Source: Microvelia longipes (taxonomy: Eukaryota; Arthropoda; Insecta; Hemiptera; Veliidae). From it: a DNA stretch of 64,000 nucleotides. Location: positions 17,654,736-17,718,735 of the forward strand of contig JACMZG010001914.1 of assembly GCA_018340805.1 (NCBI GenBank). The letters run 5' to 3'. The notes under the pieces were generated by a model. That model worked only from the letters and a program-made list of their open reading frames with translations. It was not told the origin of the DNA and made no database searches. Both the position numbers and the translations under genes were made by a program. Below, in pieces: positions 1 through 12,264 of the stretch. Numbering within the stretch: the first letter of the stretch is position 1; each line of letters begins with the position of its first letter.

Positions 1-304
1 TGTTTTGTCAAAATAACTTTCTATGGAGAAAGAGATATTAACGATAAATGATACTCTCGTTAATTTCCTCCTCATTTTTGTTCAAAAATCCGACTTGTTA
101 CTTTTTTAATTGTTTCAGGACATGCAGCACAACGCAAATGAATATTTATAAAAATGGACAAATTAAGAATAACACGAGAGGTAGATTACAGAATAATTTT
201 TGTATGGTAAGAAAATTTTAAAACTTATTATTTTAAGACTATAATATTGAAAGACTATAAGTTGAAGAAGCAATTGAATAATCAGCAAATATCTATACTT
301 GCGG
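1..304. other. AT-rich sequence, no gene seen
   Basis: I see no open reading frame of note, no RNA gene and no recognisable element in this stretch before the first foldback. Confidence 0.5.
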
Positions 305-478
305 TGGAATATCCCTTGACCAGTTTCGGCTTAGAGACATCATCAGGAGGCGGAGCAACACTCAACCTCTGAACTAATAAAGTCATACATATCAGTGAAT
401 AACGTTTTAGTAGAGAGCTCGAGTTTCCCCACCTGCTGATGATGACCTTAAGCCGAAACCGGTTCAGGGATATTTAAA
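305..478. repeat. Foldback element A (hammerhead-bearing)
   Basis: This is an imperfect palindrome. The left arm (about 305-350) runs from AATATCCCTTGACC through CATCATCAGG, and the right arm (about 428-475) is its inverted counterpart, CTGATGATG through GGTTCAGGGATAT. The spacer is about 75 bp and unique. Each arm, read outward, carries CUGAUGA - short stem - GAAAC, the conserved half of a hammerhead ribozyme. The left arm is more diverged: it reads GAAACUGGUC and its stem I is weak. No target-site duplication is clear. It is probably a non-autonomous mobile repeat. Confidence 0.6.
432..468 (+). ncRNA. Hammerhead-ribozyme-like motif, right arm of foldback A
   Basis: The core is present on the + strand: CUGAUGA at 436-442, a 3-bp stem II (444-446/452-454, one A-C mismatch) with loop CUUAA, GAAA at 455-458, the self-complementary CCGG at 459-462, and U-U at 463-464 as the predicted U16.1-H17 cleavage position. 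Stem I is CCUG (432-435) paired with CAGG (465-468). Stem III would be too short to close alone; ACCGGU is self-complementary, so a dimer could form it, as known for hammerheads of Penelope-like elements and newt satellite. Activity is inferred only. Confidence 0.6.
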
Positions 479-3400
479 TCCAACAGCAATATTCGACGGT
501 TGCTGATACTTAAAAATAATGAAATTCATCGTTCGTGTTTACGAACTAATTTGGTTATAAATAGGGTATGTTTATAAAGATAAATACATTGCGAATAAAT
601 AGAAGTTCATCCAGGAAGGGAGGCCACTCATGTTGTTACAAAGCTGCCAACAGTTTAAAGCTTAAAGTAAGAAAAGGTGCTGGGATTGTTTCTCACACAT
701 AAACCTCAACCACGTGCTTCCTCTCGTACTAGACTATCTAACTAGATTACAGAAAACTCGAACGTAGCTTTCCCATGCAGTTTTACCCCATTATTGTTTC
801 CTGGCTACAACCATTAGTCAATTTCACACCTCTCCGACCTAAAACTTTCAGCAATGTCTGACAAAATCACTGACAACATCTATTAGACTCTTTTCCTTGT
901 TCCCTCTTTATTTTCGTGTCACTATATAATATAACAAAACTTGCAAGGCACAAAGTACGGTTCATAAAACAACTAGAAAATAGAGAGATAAAAGTCTCAT
1001 ACGACAGTAAAGCTCTTATTAGACGAGGCAAAAACCTGATTTAGAAAATTTTCATACCTGAACTATCTCAATGTTAATTTTTCCTATAACATTCCTTTTC
1101 AGACAACTGCTTAAATGAATAAAGTTTTTAATTTAAAATTAACTTAATTTAATACATTTCATCGTCGTTCCTTTAACCTATCAAAGGTTAATCTAACTTA
1201 GATGCACCCTGAAATTAGTTGCATCTGAGTTGATAAATAGCGGAAACTCAAGTTAATAAAATGATGTTACATGAGAATGAAAATAGGGTTTGTTACTTCA
1301 TTAATAATTCAAAGTTTGTACTGCACCTAAATCCATTTCCATCCTTTATCTTTATTTATGTGAGCATTTTACATACGTGGATTTAAACTTAAAAGGTTTT
1401 TGTTCCCTGCTCTAAATGTTTTATTGCTTGTTGTAAAAAACTATCAGCAAATTTGTCAAAATTTAGTCTAACTAAAACTGCGTTTCCTCTTTTACTAGGT
1501 CAGGGATTTGTACGAATCTTTACTGTTTTGTGTGATGGAGTGAATGGAGTGAGGCATCAGACTCAATGTCTTGTGCATTACAGTATGGTGACTGGGAAAG
1601 TCTAATTTTTTTGTGCTATAGATTCTATGAAACGAGAGATCTTACACAATATCTGGTGTGATACAGCATGTGAATAGTGCGATTGACAGTATGAAATGAA
1701 AATGTTTGCATTGTCCTATACCATGGAACAGGTGGAGGAAATCAAACCTACATCAGCTGGTGCTATAATGTAGAGCTCTAAATTTTTCTATGTCTTGCAC
1801 AATGCAATTCTGGGTGTCTCATAGATGAAAGGTATGGAGCGAGCAATTCTGAAATGATTGAGGAGATAAATCATCCTGCATTATCAAGTGCATTATTAAG
1901 TGCATTATTAAGTGCAAGATTGTTTTTTCTAGTATGAGTTCAAAAAAACTTACTAGATGGCACTGGTCCAATTTATTTAGCTGCTTTTAGTTAAATGACG
2001 GAACTCATCGATAACAGCTGGTGACTTATAGCATTTTTATTTACACGAACAAGAACTATAGGAAGTGAATAAAAGAGACAGGTGGAGAGTTTAGTGTGCA
2101 CAGGAATAAGTAAAGGAGCATTGATAGGTAATAAGAGTCCAACAACATATGCTATTAACCTGGTTTTACCTTTGCAGCTCTATTACTTATACTATCTAAC
2201 CATGGACAACCTTTTTTGGGTAAAATTTATCAAATTCTATGTAGGGTAATCAGTGTTTAAAGTGTAGCGTGTGTGGTCGTTTATACCGAGTTCTAACTAC
2301 TGGCGTGTGAACCATAGAAATTCACGGCTCTTCTGTCTAGATTAGATGAAATATACCTACACTTGAAATTCAAAGGAGTAGAACACTATCTTAGGGAGTT
2401 GACAAAAAGGGCCCAACAACGTGACTTACTTGCTTGGTAGTTACTACCACTCCCCCATATTACTACTACTACTACTAACTACTGGCGTGTTAGAGTTAAA
2501 TAAGTTCCATACACTATTAAATTTGGAAAACAAATATCTAGAAACGTTGCCATCCTATTATCAATACACATACTTAGCAATGTGTATAGCAAATAAAACA
2601 ACCATCTATACAAACGGCTACATACATACAAATCAATATAAATGGCTCTGCACAAAGGCTGTGGCAATTTGTAGCTCACGCTTTAATGGTTCAAAATTGC
2701 TAATTAACAAAGAATAAAAATAGTACTCACACACAAAATTTAGATGTATTTATATGTTTGTATTTGCATGTATTTAAAATTACGAAACAGTCAGAAAGTA
2801 GCTTCCTCTGTTATTATTCGTTAAAAAATGAATAAAAACTTTGACCAAGTCACCTTTAAAATTTGATACACTATTATGTTAAACAAAAATATCTTATGTT
2901 ACACATTAATACGAATCATAATCACGAATGTAACGTCAATTATTAAATATTTAAAACATTGCTAAGCTCAGGATGGTTCATTTCATTTGACGACTTTCGT
3001 CTTTAAGATATTGTGTCAGAAAAATGTCGAAATCTTTGCCACTAGAAGTTCTAATCATTTTTTCGTCGTTTTTAGTAGATCAGTAGTTGTTTTAAGTTAA
3101 TTAAGCCAAGTCTTAGTTCCCTACTTAACAAATCTCCCACTCATCAAAACTATATTATGTAAGTGAAAGTTACAAACAAAATTCTTGGCTTTGTAAAACA
3201 ACAAGACAATCCTACAGACACACCGTTGCCTTAGTAACCGGTCAAATACCACACGAGATCCGCACTAATAGGCGACGATGAATCTTCCGCATTTTCATTA
3301 CAATTGATCTACAACGCTCGAAATTTAAATTTAATTTTTTATTGGCGTTTTATGGTGAGAACAAAAATAACTTTTCATTTTTGAAACTTTATTCATTCAT

Positions 3401-4082
3401 GTTTGCAATTAATATTTAATATGTAAACCAAAGATTCGATCTTTTGAGTGATTTATGAATTGTCTTTTAATACCGAACAAGAAGTTAAAAACATATTAGC
3501 TATTGCAGAGCTATTGTTTTAATGATTATTTTTACATTATAGAAATCAGTCTAAAACTTTGTTTAAATATTTAATTTTTATTGTAATCAAAACTTCTGTA
3601 GAAATTTTATTAAATAGATTATAACAGTGGGCTATGCTGATATTGAGCACTTTTTATGTATTTTCTATAGATTTTTTTATTTGTAGCTAGGCTCAAATTG
3701 TGAATTTATTTTGAAGCTAATTTTTGAGTCAGTATTATTTTAATTAAGATTTTGACGCTTCAACAATTGTAAACTAATTTGCAGGTTAAAGTTAGTCCCT
3801 ACCTTGATCAGGTAGCGCAATGTATGAAAGGTAGGAAAGAATTGTAGCTGGATTAAGCTTGCAACCGCTTTTATTTGCTTATTTCAAAGAAAGTCACGGT
3901 AATGAGGTCTTCAGCAAGTCCCAAGTCAAATGTTTCGAAAGATCCCTTTCGCTCAGCCTCCCGATTTTAAATATATATTTATATGTTATGTGTTCGGCGT
4001 AAGCAACTAACATCTAGTAGCTAGCAAGTCGCTTATTTCGAACATAATGGTCATTCTAACCACACTTTGCAATACAAAAATT
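479..4082. other. AT-rich intergenic sequence, no gene supported
   Basis: No coding region with recognisable domains is present. A 98-codon open frame at 2421-2717 has a hydrophobic start but no family resemblance and I do not call it. The phrase CTAACTACTGGCGTGT occurs twice in direct orientation (near 2293 and 2475), suggesting a duplicated fragment. Nothing else stands out. Confidence 0.5.
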
Positions 4083-4134
4083 GCTGAGTTAATATATAAT
4101 ATGCTGAGTTAATATATAATATGCTGAGTTAATG
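4083..4134 (+). repeat. 20-bp tandem repeat, about 2.5 copies
   Basis: The unit GCTGAGTTAATATATAATAT is repeated exactly twice, followed by a third partial copy that diverges after GCTGAGTTAAT. Confidence 0.8.
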
Positions 4135-5562
4135 TGTCTATTATTTGACGGTAAAATACTCAAGTTTATATAGCAATATAAAAGCAACGTTAAACTAGTT
4201 ATAATTATAGATTAAAAATACATGCATATTTAAACACTTTAATGTTTAGAAAATCAGTGTTACCATAATATAGATTTTGTGACTAAATACACTAAATCCC
4301 CGGTGTTAACTACACTGTATATTATCGCTAAAAGCTATAACCATTATGATAATATGATTATATTTCAAATAGTTTTGTGATGCTCTTGCTTAAGAGATTT
4401 TACCTTTGAAATTTCTATTTACCAGATCACAGTAATGAACCACGTGCAATGTGAATTAGTTCATATATAAACTAAGACTGAGTGGAAGGGGTAAAGGTTT
4501 CCAATATAAACTCAATTGAAGTATGAATAGGTGAAATTTCACCTATAAAGGGTTCGGAAAAATATCTATACTTTCCAACATTGCGGCAGACTTTTATTTT
4601 TTCAGTGACAAAATTAGTTTTTTGGTAAACTTTTTTCTAAATATTTTTACCCATGCTATGGTTAATTTTTTATTTATATTTATAAGTATAAATGTCTTCA
4701 AATATATAAAAAACTCGAAAATAGTACAAAAATAATAAAAACATTCATATTCAAATAACACATACTGCGGACAGTTTTAACAACGTAGTTGCCACTATTC
4801 AGAAAGTCAACGCTCCACGTGCAAAAGCATACATACTAAAATAAAAAGTAATTAAATTTGACCATTTATGTTGGTTATATATCAATTCAGATTGAAATTG
4901 ATTTTTCTTATTTTTCGAATAGTAAAATTAACTATTTTTATAAAGTTTATTTTGTTTAGTCATGAAGGAAATTAATAGTTGCTTATTTAATGTTTAATTA
5001 AAAATAGAATATTTTGTTCGTGGCTGGGAAATCGATCTTGTATTTATCGCGACGACTACACTTGATCCGGACCAAAATAAAATACATTTGTTTCTCTCGC
5101 ACAATTATATCGTGTCAACTTTTTTTGCATACCTCAGTATTATCAAATTATTTAATAATTTCTGGAGTTATTTGATAATTCTATATTGATACAAAATAGA
5201 TCAAGATAATCGTTAACTTAAATTTAGTAAGTATAAAAAACTAGAGTACTTATAGATAACTGATTTCTCTACAGGAGGCTATTCGCCTTTCGGCTTTTCG
5301 CTAAAAAGGCAAATAAGAAATATAATAGTAAATCAAATAAAAAAAAAAATGTAAATCAAACAATACTATCATATTATCAGAAAAATTATTTAATAAATTA
5401 GTAAAAACTGCTTGGACTGATTTCTTTAAATCGGATAATTCAGGTGACATTCCGGTTTCGTATATTTTTGCAAACAAAATGATTTTCTTTCGGTATAAAT
5501 AAGGAAAATTTAAATACAAAGAATTTGCAAAAACCCTAAAACGATTAATTTATCGCATAATT
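4135..5562. other. AT-rich sequence, no gene seen
   Basis: This is low-complexity AT-rich DNA. Near 5275-5345 there is short similarity to dispersed repeat R1. Nothing else is supported. Confidence 0.45.
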
Positions 5563-5835
5563 TTGATAACCTTAACGTTCTCTTAACAAGGAGGTTGCAA
5601 TGAGGTAACGCAGAACTCTAAGACATACAAAAATGTATCAACCTTCTCAATGTATTGAAATAGGGTATATGTCCTCTTTAGTTATTTATCTCTATGTTAA
5701 TAGTATATTATGTTACAAGACTGTAAAGAAGGTTTTTTTACCGTGGCGACTATTTTTACTGTCAACCGAAACGAGACAGTAAAAAAACCCAAGGTAAAAA
5801 AAGCCATTCCCAGTGGTGTAGCATATGCTATTTTT
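5563..5835 (+). repeat. Dispersed repeat R2/R3, decayed copy
   Basis: The segment with AGGAGGTTGCAATGAGGTAA, then 'TGTATTGAAATAGGGTATATGTCC', is shared with copies near 8190-8310, 25950-26090 and 42790-42910. The part from 5717 on, with a tract of about TTTTTTACCGTGGCGAC and GACAGTAAAAAAACC, matches segments near 7100-7190, 42370-42500 and 58665-58740. These look like two parts of one roughly 600-bp non-coding mobile repeat. The class is unknown. Confidence 0.5.
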
Positions 5836-5862
5836 TTTGGGAGTAGCAACAGTAACAAGCTA

Positions 5863-6795
5863 AGGCCCGTCTACAATCTTAAGTTAAGTTAGAAAGAATC
5901 GAAGAAGTGAAGAATTCCTCAGGAAGAATCGAAGAAGTGAAGAATTTTTCACTTAGAACAAACTATTTTGAAATTCCCGCTCTTTAGACTTAAGAGATCC
6001 GTAAACACGTCTACAACCTCTGAGTTTTTAAGTCAAGTTTTAAAGTTACAATTACACATATAGCTGTATTTAGACTACTTTTCTTCCTAACGTCTACACA
6101 CATTTTATTTATTTACTTATTGTAACAACGAGCAGAGCTCAATAACAATTTTAATACAATTTAAATAAACATAAACTACTAATAAACTACTTTTCTTTCT
6201 ACCGTCAACACTCATTTTATTTATTTATTTATGGTAACAACGAGCAGAGCTCAATAACAATTTTAATACAATTTAAATAACCATTGCTTTTTCAATGATC
6301 TTCCTTCCATTTTTTAAAGACTTTTTGCAAATATTTTTTTTAATTTACTTCTAAAATCGACCGTGTTTTATTTATTTTAATTAATAAATAAAATCAAAAT
6401 GGATGAGGTAAATGTTGGGAGCGTTATTTTCCTTATCTCTAGTATGTCTACAGACGTAGGAACCTCATCCATTTCAAACTATATAATTCAAAATAAAATA
6501 AAAATATATATTATATAAAAAAATATTCAAACAAACAAAACAATCACATATTCAAATAATCACATATTCAAACAACAACAATCAAAACAATCACATCACA
6601 TCGTTAACAAAATATTGTAATCATTCAAAAACAGATAACGTAGTACATTCTTCTTTAAGTAACTTATAAAAAACCATTCTTATGGTTTTCTTAAGTCAAA
6701 AGAGCGGGAAAAGAATTATTTAAGAAGAAAAGAGATTTGAAAAATTCTCACTTCTTCAATTCTTCCTAACTTAACTTAAGATTGTAGACGGGCCT
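5863..6795. mobile_element. Foldback DNA transposon, PIF/Harbinger-like MITE
   Basis: The long terminal inverted repeats begin AGGCCCGTCTACAATCTTAA and extend through AAGAATCGAAGAAGTGA on both sides. A 3-bp CTA is present at both flanks (5860-5862 and 6796-6798), fitting a 3-bp target duplication as in PIF/Harbinger elements. Deeper inside, CCCGCTCTTT and AAAGAGCGGG are also inverted. No transposase is encoded. The terminus resembles that of the element at 35682-36720 (both start with GGCCCGT). Confidence 0.65.
6074..6283 (+). repeat. Internal tandem duplication within the 5863-6795 element
   Basis: A unit of about 110 bp, containing ACTACTTTTCTT, a TTTATTTATTTA run and AACAACGAGCAGAGCTCAAT, occurs twice in direct orientation. 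Confidence 0.75.
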
Positions 6796-7039
6796 CTATT
6801 CAGAAGAAAACAGTATAACGTAAAACAAATTGCTGGTACACTTCTTTTAATTGCCTTGTTGGCCAAATGGTTTAATTCTTGCGACGTAATTTCAATTATT
6901 GAAAATCCATGACTATCCATGACTATTAAAAGCTTGATAAATAAATACTTTATTACATACTTTCAGAAAATAACAAAACTTCGTTAACAAAAACGTTCTA
7001 TTGTTTATTTGGCAAACAAAAAAAAAGTAAAAAGGAAGG

Positions 7040-8310
7040 TAATGTTATAGTCTAGTAGTAAACTACTAGCGCCTGCCTAGTGGACATTTGAGGAACTTCA
7101 CTAGCGATAGATTCGCAGTTTTTTACAGTCGCTGACAGTAAAAAAACCATTTCACCTACTTTTATGAGGATGTAAAGTGCCTACTTTACAACCACCGAAA
7201 AAAATATTAATTGGACTTGCTGCACGTCTTGCAGAGTATAAAATCAATAAACTTCTCTATTGACAATGACCTACTGACAGTGCTCACAAGGTTAATTATA
7301 AATTCTTCTAATATGACACTCAGATCTGTTACTATAATTTAAACTTAACAGAAGGTTAAAATTACTTTAAATCTGTAATAGAATAGATAATTAATTAGTA
7401 ATTAAAATTTTATTTCCTGTATGTGCATTGTAGTCGGAACCCTTATGATGAAAGGACGCTTATTGTTTTATAATTTTATGTTTGTAACAATGAATTTATT
7501 CTTAATATAGTCATATTGATGACTGTTTTGCAATAGATAAGTGATACTATGGCAGGGGTATTTTATTCATAAAATATTTTACAAAGAAATGTTAATTTTA
7601 TTTAACGTTAAAAATAAGTATAAGAAGATAATTATCAGGCACAGGCAAGGAAAACTCAATAAATTATAACGAATTGAGGAAACTACTGTGATTTCTAAAG
7701 GATTTAAAAGAGAACTGGAAAACCGGATACTCAAAAATAAATGGTCGTATTTGAAGCAAGTTCTAAGGAAGATCATTAAGTTGCTGTAAGGGCGGCTTTA
7801 ATTAATAAGTACAATGAAAACCTTAAAAAGCATTATTAACTTTTTACTTGGTAATTCTTTCTACTTTGCGAGGCGAAATGGCGGACAGTTTACAAGTATT
7901 ACTGTGATAATAGCAAGAAGAGCATAAAAGCTAAATTGTGTCGCTAATGGTTTTCAGAAAAATAAAGGGTCATTGACAAATTTAAAGGTGAAGAGTATTA
8001 GAGAACTCCTGGTTTGTCTTTCTCGCTTTTAACCATAGAGATGTTATTATTAGAGCGGCCATGTTGGTTGAATTTTGAAACATCAAAAAAATAACCTGAT
8101 CACCTACGCTTATAAGTAAAATCAAAACACAAACAATGTGTGGAAAGCCAAAATCAATTGATTTATTAAAACCTTAACTCACTCTTAAAATAGGTTTCAA
8201 TGAGGTTACACAGAGCCCCTGGGAGCCCTCAAACGATATTTCAGGTCTTTTAATGTATTAAGATAGGCTAAGCCCCCTCTAGTATATATCTTAATTTGTT
8301 GCAATTTCAA
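7040..8310 (+). repeat. Dispersed repeat R2/R3 copies
   Basis: 7069-7190 (from AGCGCCTGCCTAGTGGACAT to TAAAGTGCCTACTTTACA) is the reverse complement of sequence at about 42385-42515. 8030-8310, with AGAGATGTTATTATTAGAG, TTTTGAAACATC and TTCAATGAGGTTACACAGAG, matches 42555-42910 in direct orientation. No coding sequence is visible. The relative orientation of the two halves differs between copies, so rearranged fragments are likely. Confidence 0.55.
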
Positions 8311-8802
8311 GGCCAAACATTTTAAACAAGGTAGTGAAAAATGCAACACGTATCAATTAACAACTAAACTAAAATAAGGAACGGAAATCCGACAAGATAT
8401 GTTTATGGCCTGAAGGTAAGAAGAGTTCAGAGAGGTTATGAATTTTCCAAGAGGGTTGGCGATAGTATTTCAAGAGGATATATTCAGTAATTGGTTTATC
8501 ATATTCAATGGAGGCTCTATCCGTATTATTAAAGACCTTAGGATAGGTATTTTAGGGTTACAATAATCAACCATATATATAATACAATAATTAACACATA
8601 CACTTAGTGTAGGGCACTCAACCATATCCGTATTAGCTCCCAACATCATTAGTAATATAATCTTTATTTTGCATGGGCTATCTCCAAAACTTTAATCTCA
8701 GATGAAATTCAGTTCTGCTTCAGTTACCCTGTCATATGTCAAACGAAGTTATCCTACTGGTTGCATATACCTGTATAGTACGACACACGGTTAATATCAG
8801 TC

Positions 8803-8920
8803 GACAGCGTGGAAAAATAGTGTTGAGGAACCAATGAGGTTGGACTAGTATGAAATTGTGGGCGTGGTTTAATGCAGGACTAACCTCATCGGCTCCCTCG
8901 CATGATTTCCCCACGCTGTC
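8803..8920. repeat. Short inverted-repeat element (MITE-like)
   Basis: The 10-bp perfect termini GACAGCGTGG and CCACGCTGTC flank 98 bp that itself contains the inverted phrases AATGAGGTTGGACTAG and GGACTAACCTCATCGG. No clear target-site duplication was found, and class is unknown. Confidence 0.4.
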
Positions 8921-8986
8921 AAATGATTTTAATCGTAAACAAAAAGAGGTATTAATGGACTGTAAAAAAATTAACTAGTGAAAAGG

Positions 8987-9722
8987 TTTATAAAAGAAGA
9001 CAGCAGTCCAAATATAGTTGAAAAACAACTACCGAGCTTTCAACCAGGATCCTGGTCGTCATCCCAGTCTTGTTGTTTATGTTTTAATAAATCTATTAAA
9101 ACATAAACAATTAAACAATTAACATAAACAAGATTATAAACATTAAACTAAATAAACCAACAAATATACAATATCAAATAGTGTAAGAGAAAACAACAAA
9201 AGATAAGAGTTATCAAAGATAACTCTAAAAATAAGATTGAGAAGTACAGAGTAACAACAAGTTATAACGCAACACGATGAGATTACGGAGCATAATTGAA
9301 AAACAATTGAATAATTTACAAAAGTGAATAACTAAAGACAAAAACATAATAAGTACAAAACATACAATTTTTTATGTGTTTTGTGCTTATTTTATTGTTT
9401 TTGTCTTTAGTTTTTCACGTTTATAAATTATTCAATTGTCTTTAAATTATTCTCCATGTTTGTTGTAATCTCATCGTGTTGCGGTTTATAACTTGTTGTT
9501 ACTCTGTACTCTCATCTTCTGTTAGCTTATTTGATAACTCTTATATTTTGTTGTTTTCTCTACACTATTTGATATTGTATATTTGTGGTTTATTAGTTTT
9601 GTTTATAGTCTTGTTGTTTATGTTTTTAATAAATCTATTTACCCTGATGACGACCAGGATCCCTGGTTAAAAGCTTGGTAGTTTTTTTCAACTACATTTG
9701 GACTGCGTCTTCTTTTATAAAA
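8987..9722. repeat. Large foldback element B (hammerhead-bearing)
   Basis: This is a palindrome of about 735 bp with arms of roughly 360 bp and almost no spacer (centre near 9358). The arms start at TTTATAAAAGAAGAC and match over long tracts, for example CAATATCAAATAGTG against CACTATTTGATATTG. Near the outer end of each arm is a hammerhead-like core: minus strand about 9065-9029, plus strand 9640-9680. The minus copy has GAAA but GGGAUGA instead of CUGAUGA; the plus copy has CUGAUGA but AAAA instead of GAAA. No protein is encoded; the open frames inside are by-products of the palindrome. Confidence 0.75.
9640..9680 (+). ncRNA. Hammerhead-like motif, right arm of foldback B (mutated core)
   Basis: CUGAUGA is at 9644-9650. 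Stem II is a perfect 6 bp, ACCAGG/CCUGGU at 9653-9658/9662-9667. AAAA at 9669-9672 stands where GAAA is expected; the other arm keeps GAAA. Then GC, U (9675) and U (9676), and stem I UACC (9640-9643) with GGUA (9677-9680). The G-to-A change in GAAA should abolish cleavage, so this copy is read as a relic. Confidence 0.5.
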
Positions 9723-10974
9723 TACACACAGATGCGGAAGTCAGGTATTGAGGAACTTTTCGCTAAGTTTCATCAGAAAATTACTCTTATGAGGTTGTTT
9801 GAGTGTTTATTTAAAAGTAGTAGCGTCCTCAAGGGTAGTGTATGATACTAAAGGGATAGGGAAGTCATGATATTCTGATGAAAAAGCCAGTCCGAAATTA
9901 TAACAGCTAGACGTCATGTTCTTCTTATATTTTAGAATAAAGCCAAGCGAGACTGGAGTTGAGAGGAAAAGTTCAGACGTGTACCTCATATTAGCACGAG
10001 ATTCTATTTATTTAGACTATATTGCTTCGTAACATATATATTTTTATATATTAATGTAGACTTTTAAAATATTGCAAACTCATGGTATTGCGTTTATTCT
10101 AAATTAAATTTTACAAAAGCTTTGAAGTGTCGTGATATTTATAATCCTATAATTACCTTTGAATATTTTATTTTTATTCTTGCTGAGTATTAAACATTTT
10201 TTGGTTGCTAATAAAAATAGGAAACATGGTTTAACACTACACAGAAGATAATTCTATTTCCTGTGTATGCAATATTATAATTGTCTGTTAAAAGTGTTTT
10301 AAAATATAAATGGGAAGTTTTTTCGGGATGACACAGTTTAATTAATTTGTAATAAATATTATAAATAAAAGTAGGCACGTGCAATAAAATGTGAAAATAA
10401 TAAAATACATATTTTTAACTATTTATGCAGTTTCAATAAAACAGATAATGTAAAATTTAGCGACGGACTTTTGGTAAAATATTAAGCACATTTAATGTTT
10501 TTATATACTGTGAGTTTATCCCGGTATTACTTTGAAAACCCTTAAACTATAAATATATATTATGATGGGTTAAGGAACACGTAGGACCACTCGAAAAACG
10601 CAATGATTTTGGTAAAGTTCATAGTAGTCTCCAAGAATGAACTACAGGGCCTAAGATGTGCTAAAAGCTGTACTAGGTATTATGAGATTTCGTGAATTAA
10701 ATACGAATGTTATGAATGGAAGTGCGTTAAAAGAAGGAAGACAAGTGCCAATTTTTTCCTCAAATTTTGCACTAGTAATTTGCAGTTCGACAGCAAACTC
10801 AAATTGGCACATGACACTTACCAAAGACGATTAGAATAGAATCACTGCGTTGGAATCCTCAAACGTTAAATTGATTAGAGTTAAATTAAACGTTAAATTG
10901 AAAAAAAGTAAACTGATGAATAATAGCTTTAATGTAAAAAGAAAAAAAATAGAGAATTATCTATAATATTACCA
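9723..10974. other. AT-rich sequence, no gene seen
   Basis: No coding region or recognisable element is supported between foldback B and the next repeat. Confidence 0.5.
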
Positions 10975-11389
10975 ACTAGCTGGGATACCCGTGCTTTGCA
11001 CGGCGTTAAAGTAATAATTTTTTATACAATTCTTTTATCTGAATATAGTACTACATAAAAAGTAACTCAGTCCACCCTCTAAATATACCTATAACTATCT
11101 ACAAAATCAAGTAACTAATAACTTATGCCCTTGCACAACTATTCCATTTTGTCTGCTTATAGCACTACAAGCCTGTAAATCAGTGCATCTACAAATTAGT
11201 CTTTATAACCAAGTTTTTTACCAAAATCACTGGAAATCGTGTTTTAAATTCAGTAAAATGATAAAATTTACAAAAAAATCTGAAGTCCTTTAAAGTTATT
11301 TTAACTACACCTAAAGATTTTCAGACTTGTACAATTATTTTTTCCTGTTCGTAAATTACTCTTTACTCGGATCAGAGTTTTGATTAGAT

Positions 11390-11985
11390 CTATACTAACT
11401 AATTAATCAAATCTATAAACTAATAGTTTGTGCCCCTTTGGAACAGTACTCCCTTATATTTGCATAGAACCTGCAAATTAGTTGCATAGCACTGGATAAC
11501 CTGTTAATCAGTGCACCCTCTAAATAGTCCCTATACGAAATTTAATCAAAATCAGTAAACTAATAATTTATCCCCTGTGCACCACAATTTTCTTTATCTG
11601 CATAATAGTACTACAATAGCCAGTAAATCAGTCCACCCTCTAAATATACTATACTAAATCTAATCAAAATCAAGTAAACTAATAACTATACCCTGTCCTC
11701 CACAATTTTCTTTTATCTGCTATAGTACTACATAGCCTAAATCAGTCCCCTCTAAATATACTATACTAAATCTAATCAAAATCAAGTAAACTAATAACTT
11801 ATGCCCCTGTGCAAAACAATTATTTTATCTGCTTATAGTACTACATAGCCAGTAAATCTGTCCACCCTCTAATATACTATACTAAATTAATCAAAATCAA
11901 GTAAACTAATAATTTATGCCCCTGTGCACAACTATTCCCATTTATCTGCTTATAGCACTATACATAGCCTGTAAATCAGTGCATC
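11390..11985 (+). repeat. Tandem array, unit about 120 bp
   Basis: The unit carries CTATACTAAATCTAATCAAA, AAGTAAACTAATAACTTATG, CCCCTGTGCA, ATTTTATCTGC, TATAGTACTACATAGCC and AGTAAATCAGTCCACCCTCT. About five imperfect copies follow one another, and a lone copy lies at 11037-11150. The copies differ mainly by single-base deletions. Confidence 0.75.
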
Positions 11986-12264
11986 TACAAATTAGTGTTA
12001 TACCAGTTTTAACAAAATCACTGGAAATCCGTGTTTAAAGTCAGTAAAATGATAAAATTTACAAAAAAAATCTGAAGTTTTTAAAATATTTTAAACCACC
12101 TAAAGTTTCAGAACAATTATCCTGTTCGTAAGTTACTTTTAGACATAATTTTATAGACTTATTCCTAGGCATTGTCAGTACTTCATTACTTTATTCAAAG
12201 TTATTTACTGCCCTAAAAGCTTATTATAGCTCTAAAATCAAAATATTTAGCATCAAAATTTGTA

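Noticed and set aside
2421..2717. 98-codon open frame with hydrophobic start
   Set aside because: No family resemblance; the hydrophobic run comes from a CTACTACTACTA simple repeat.
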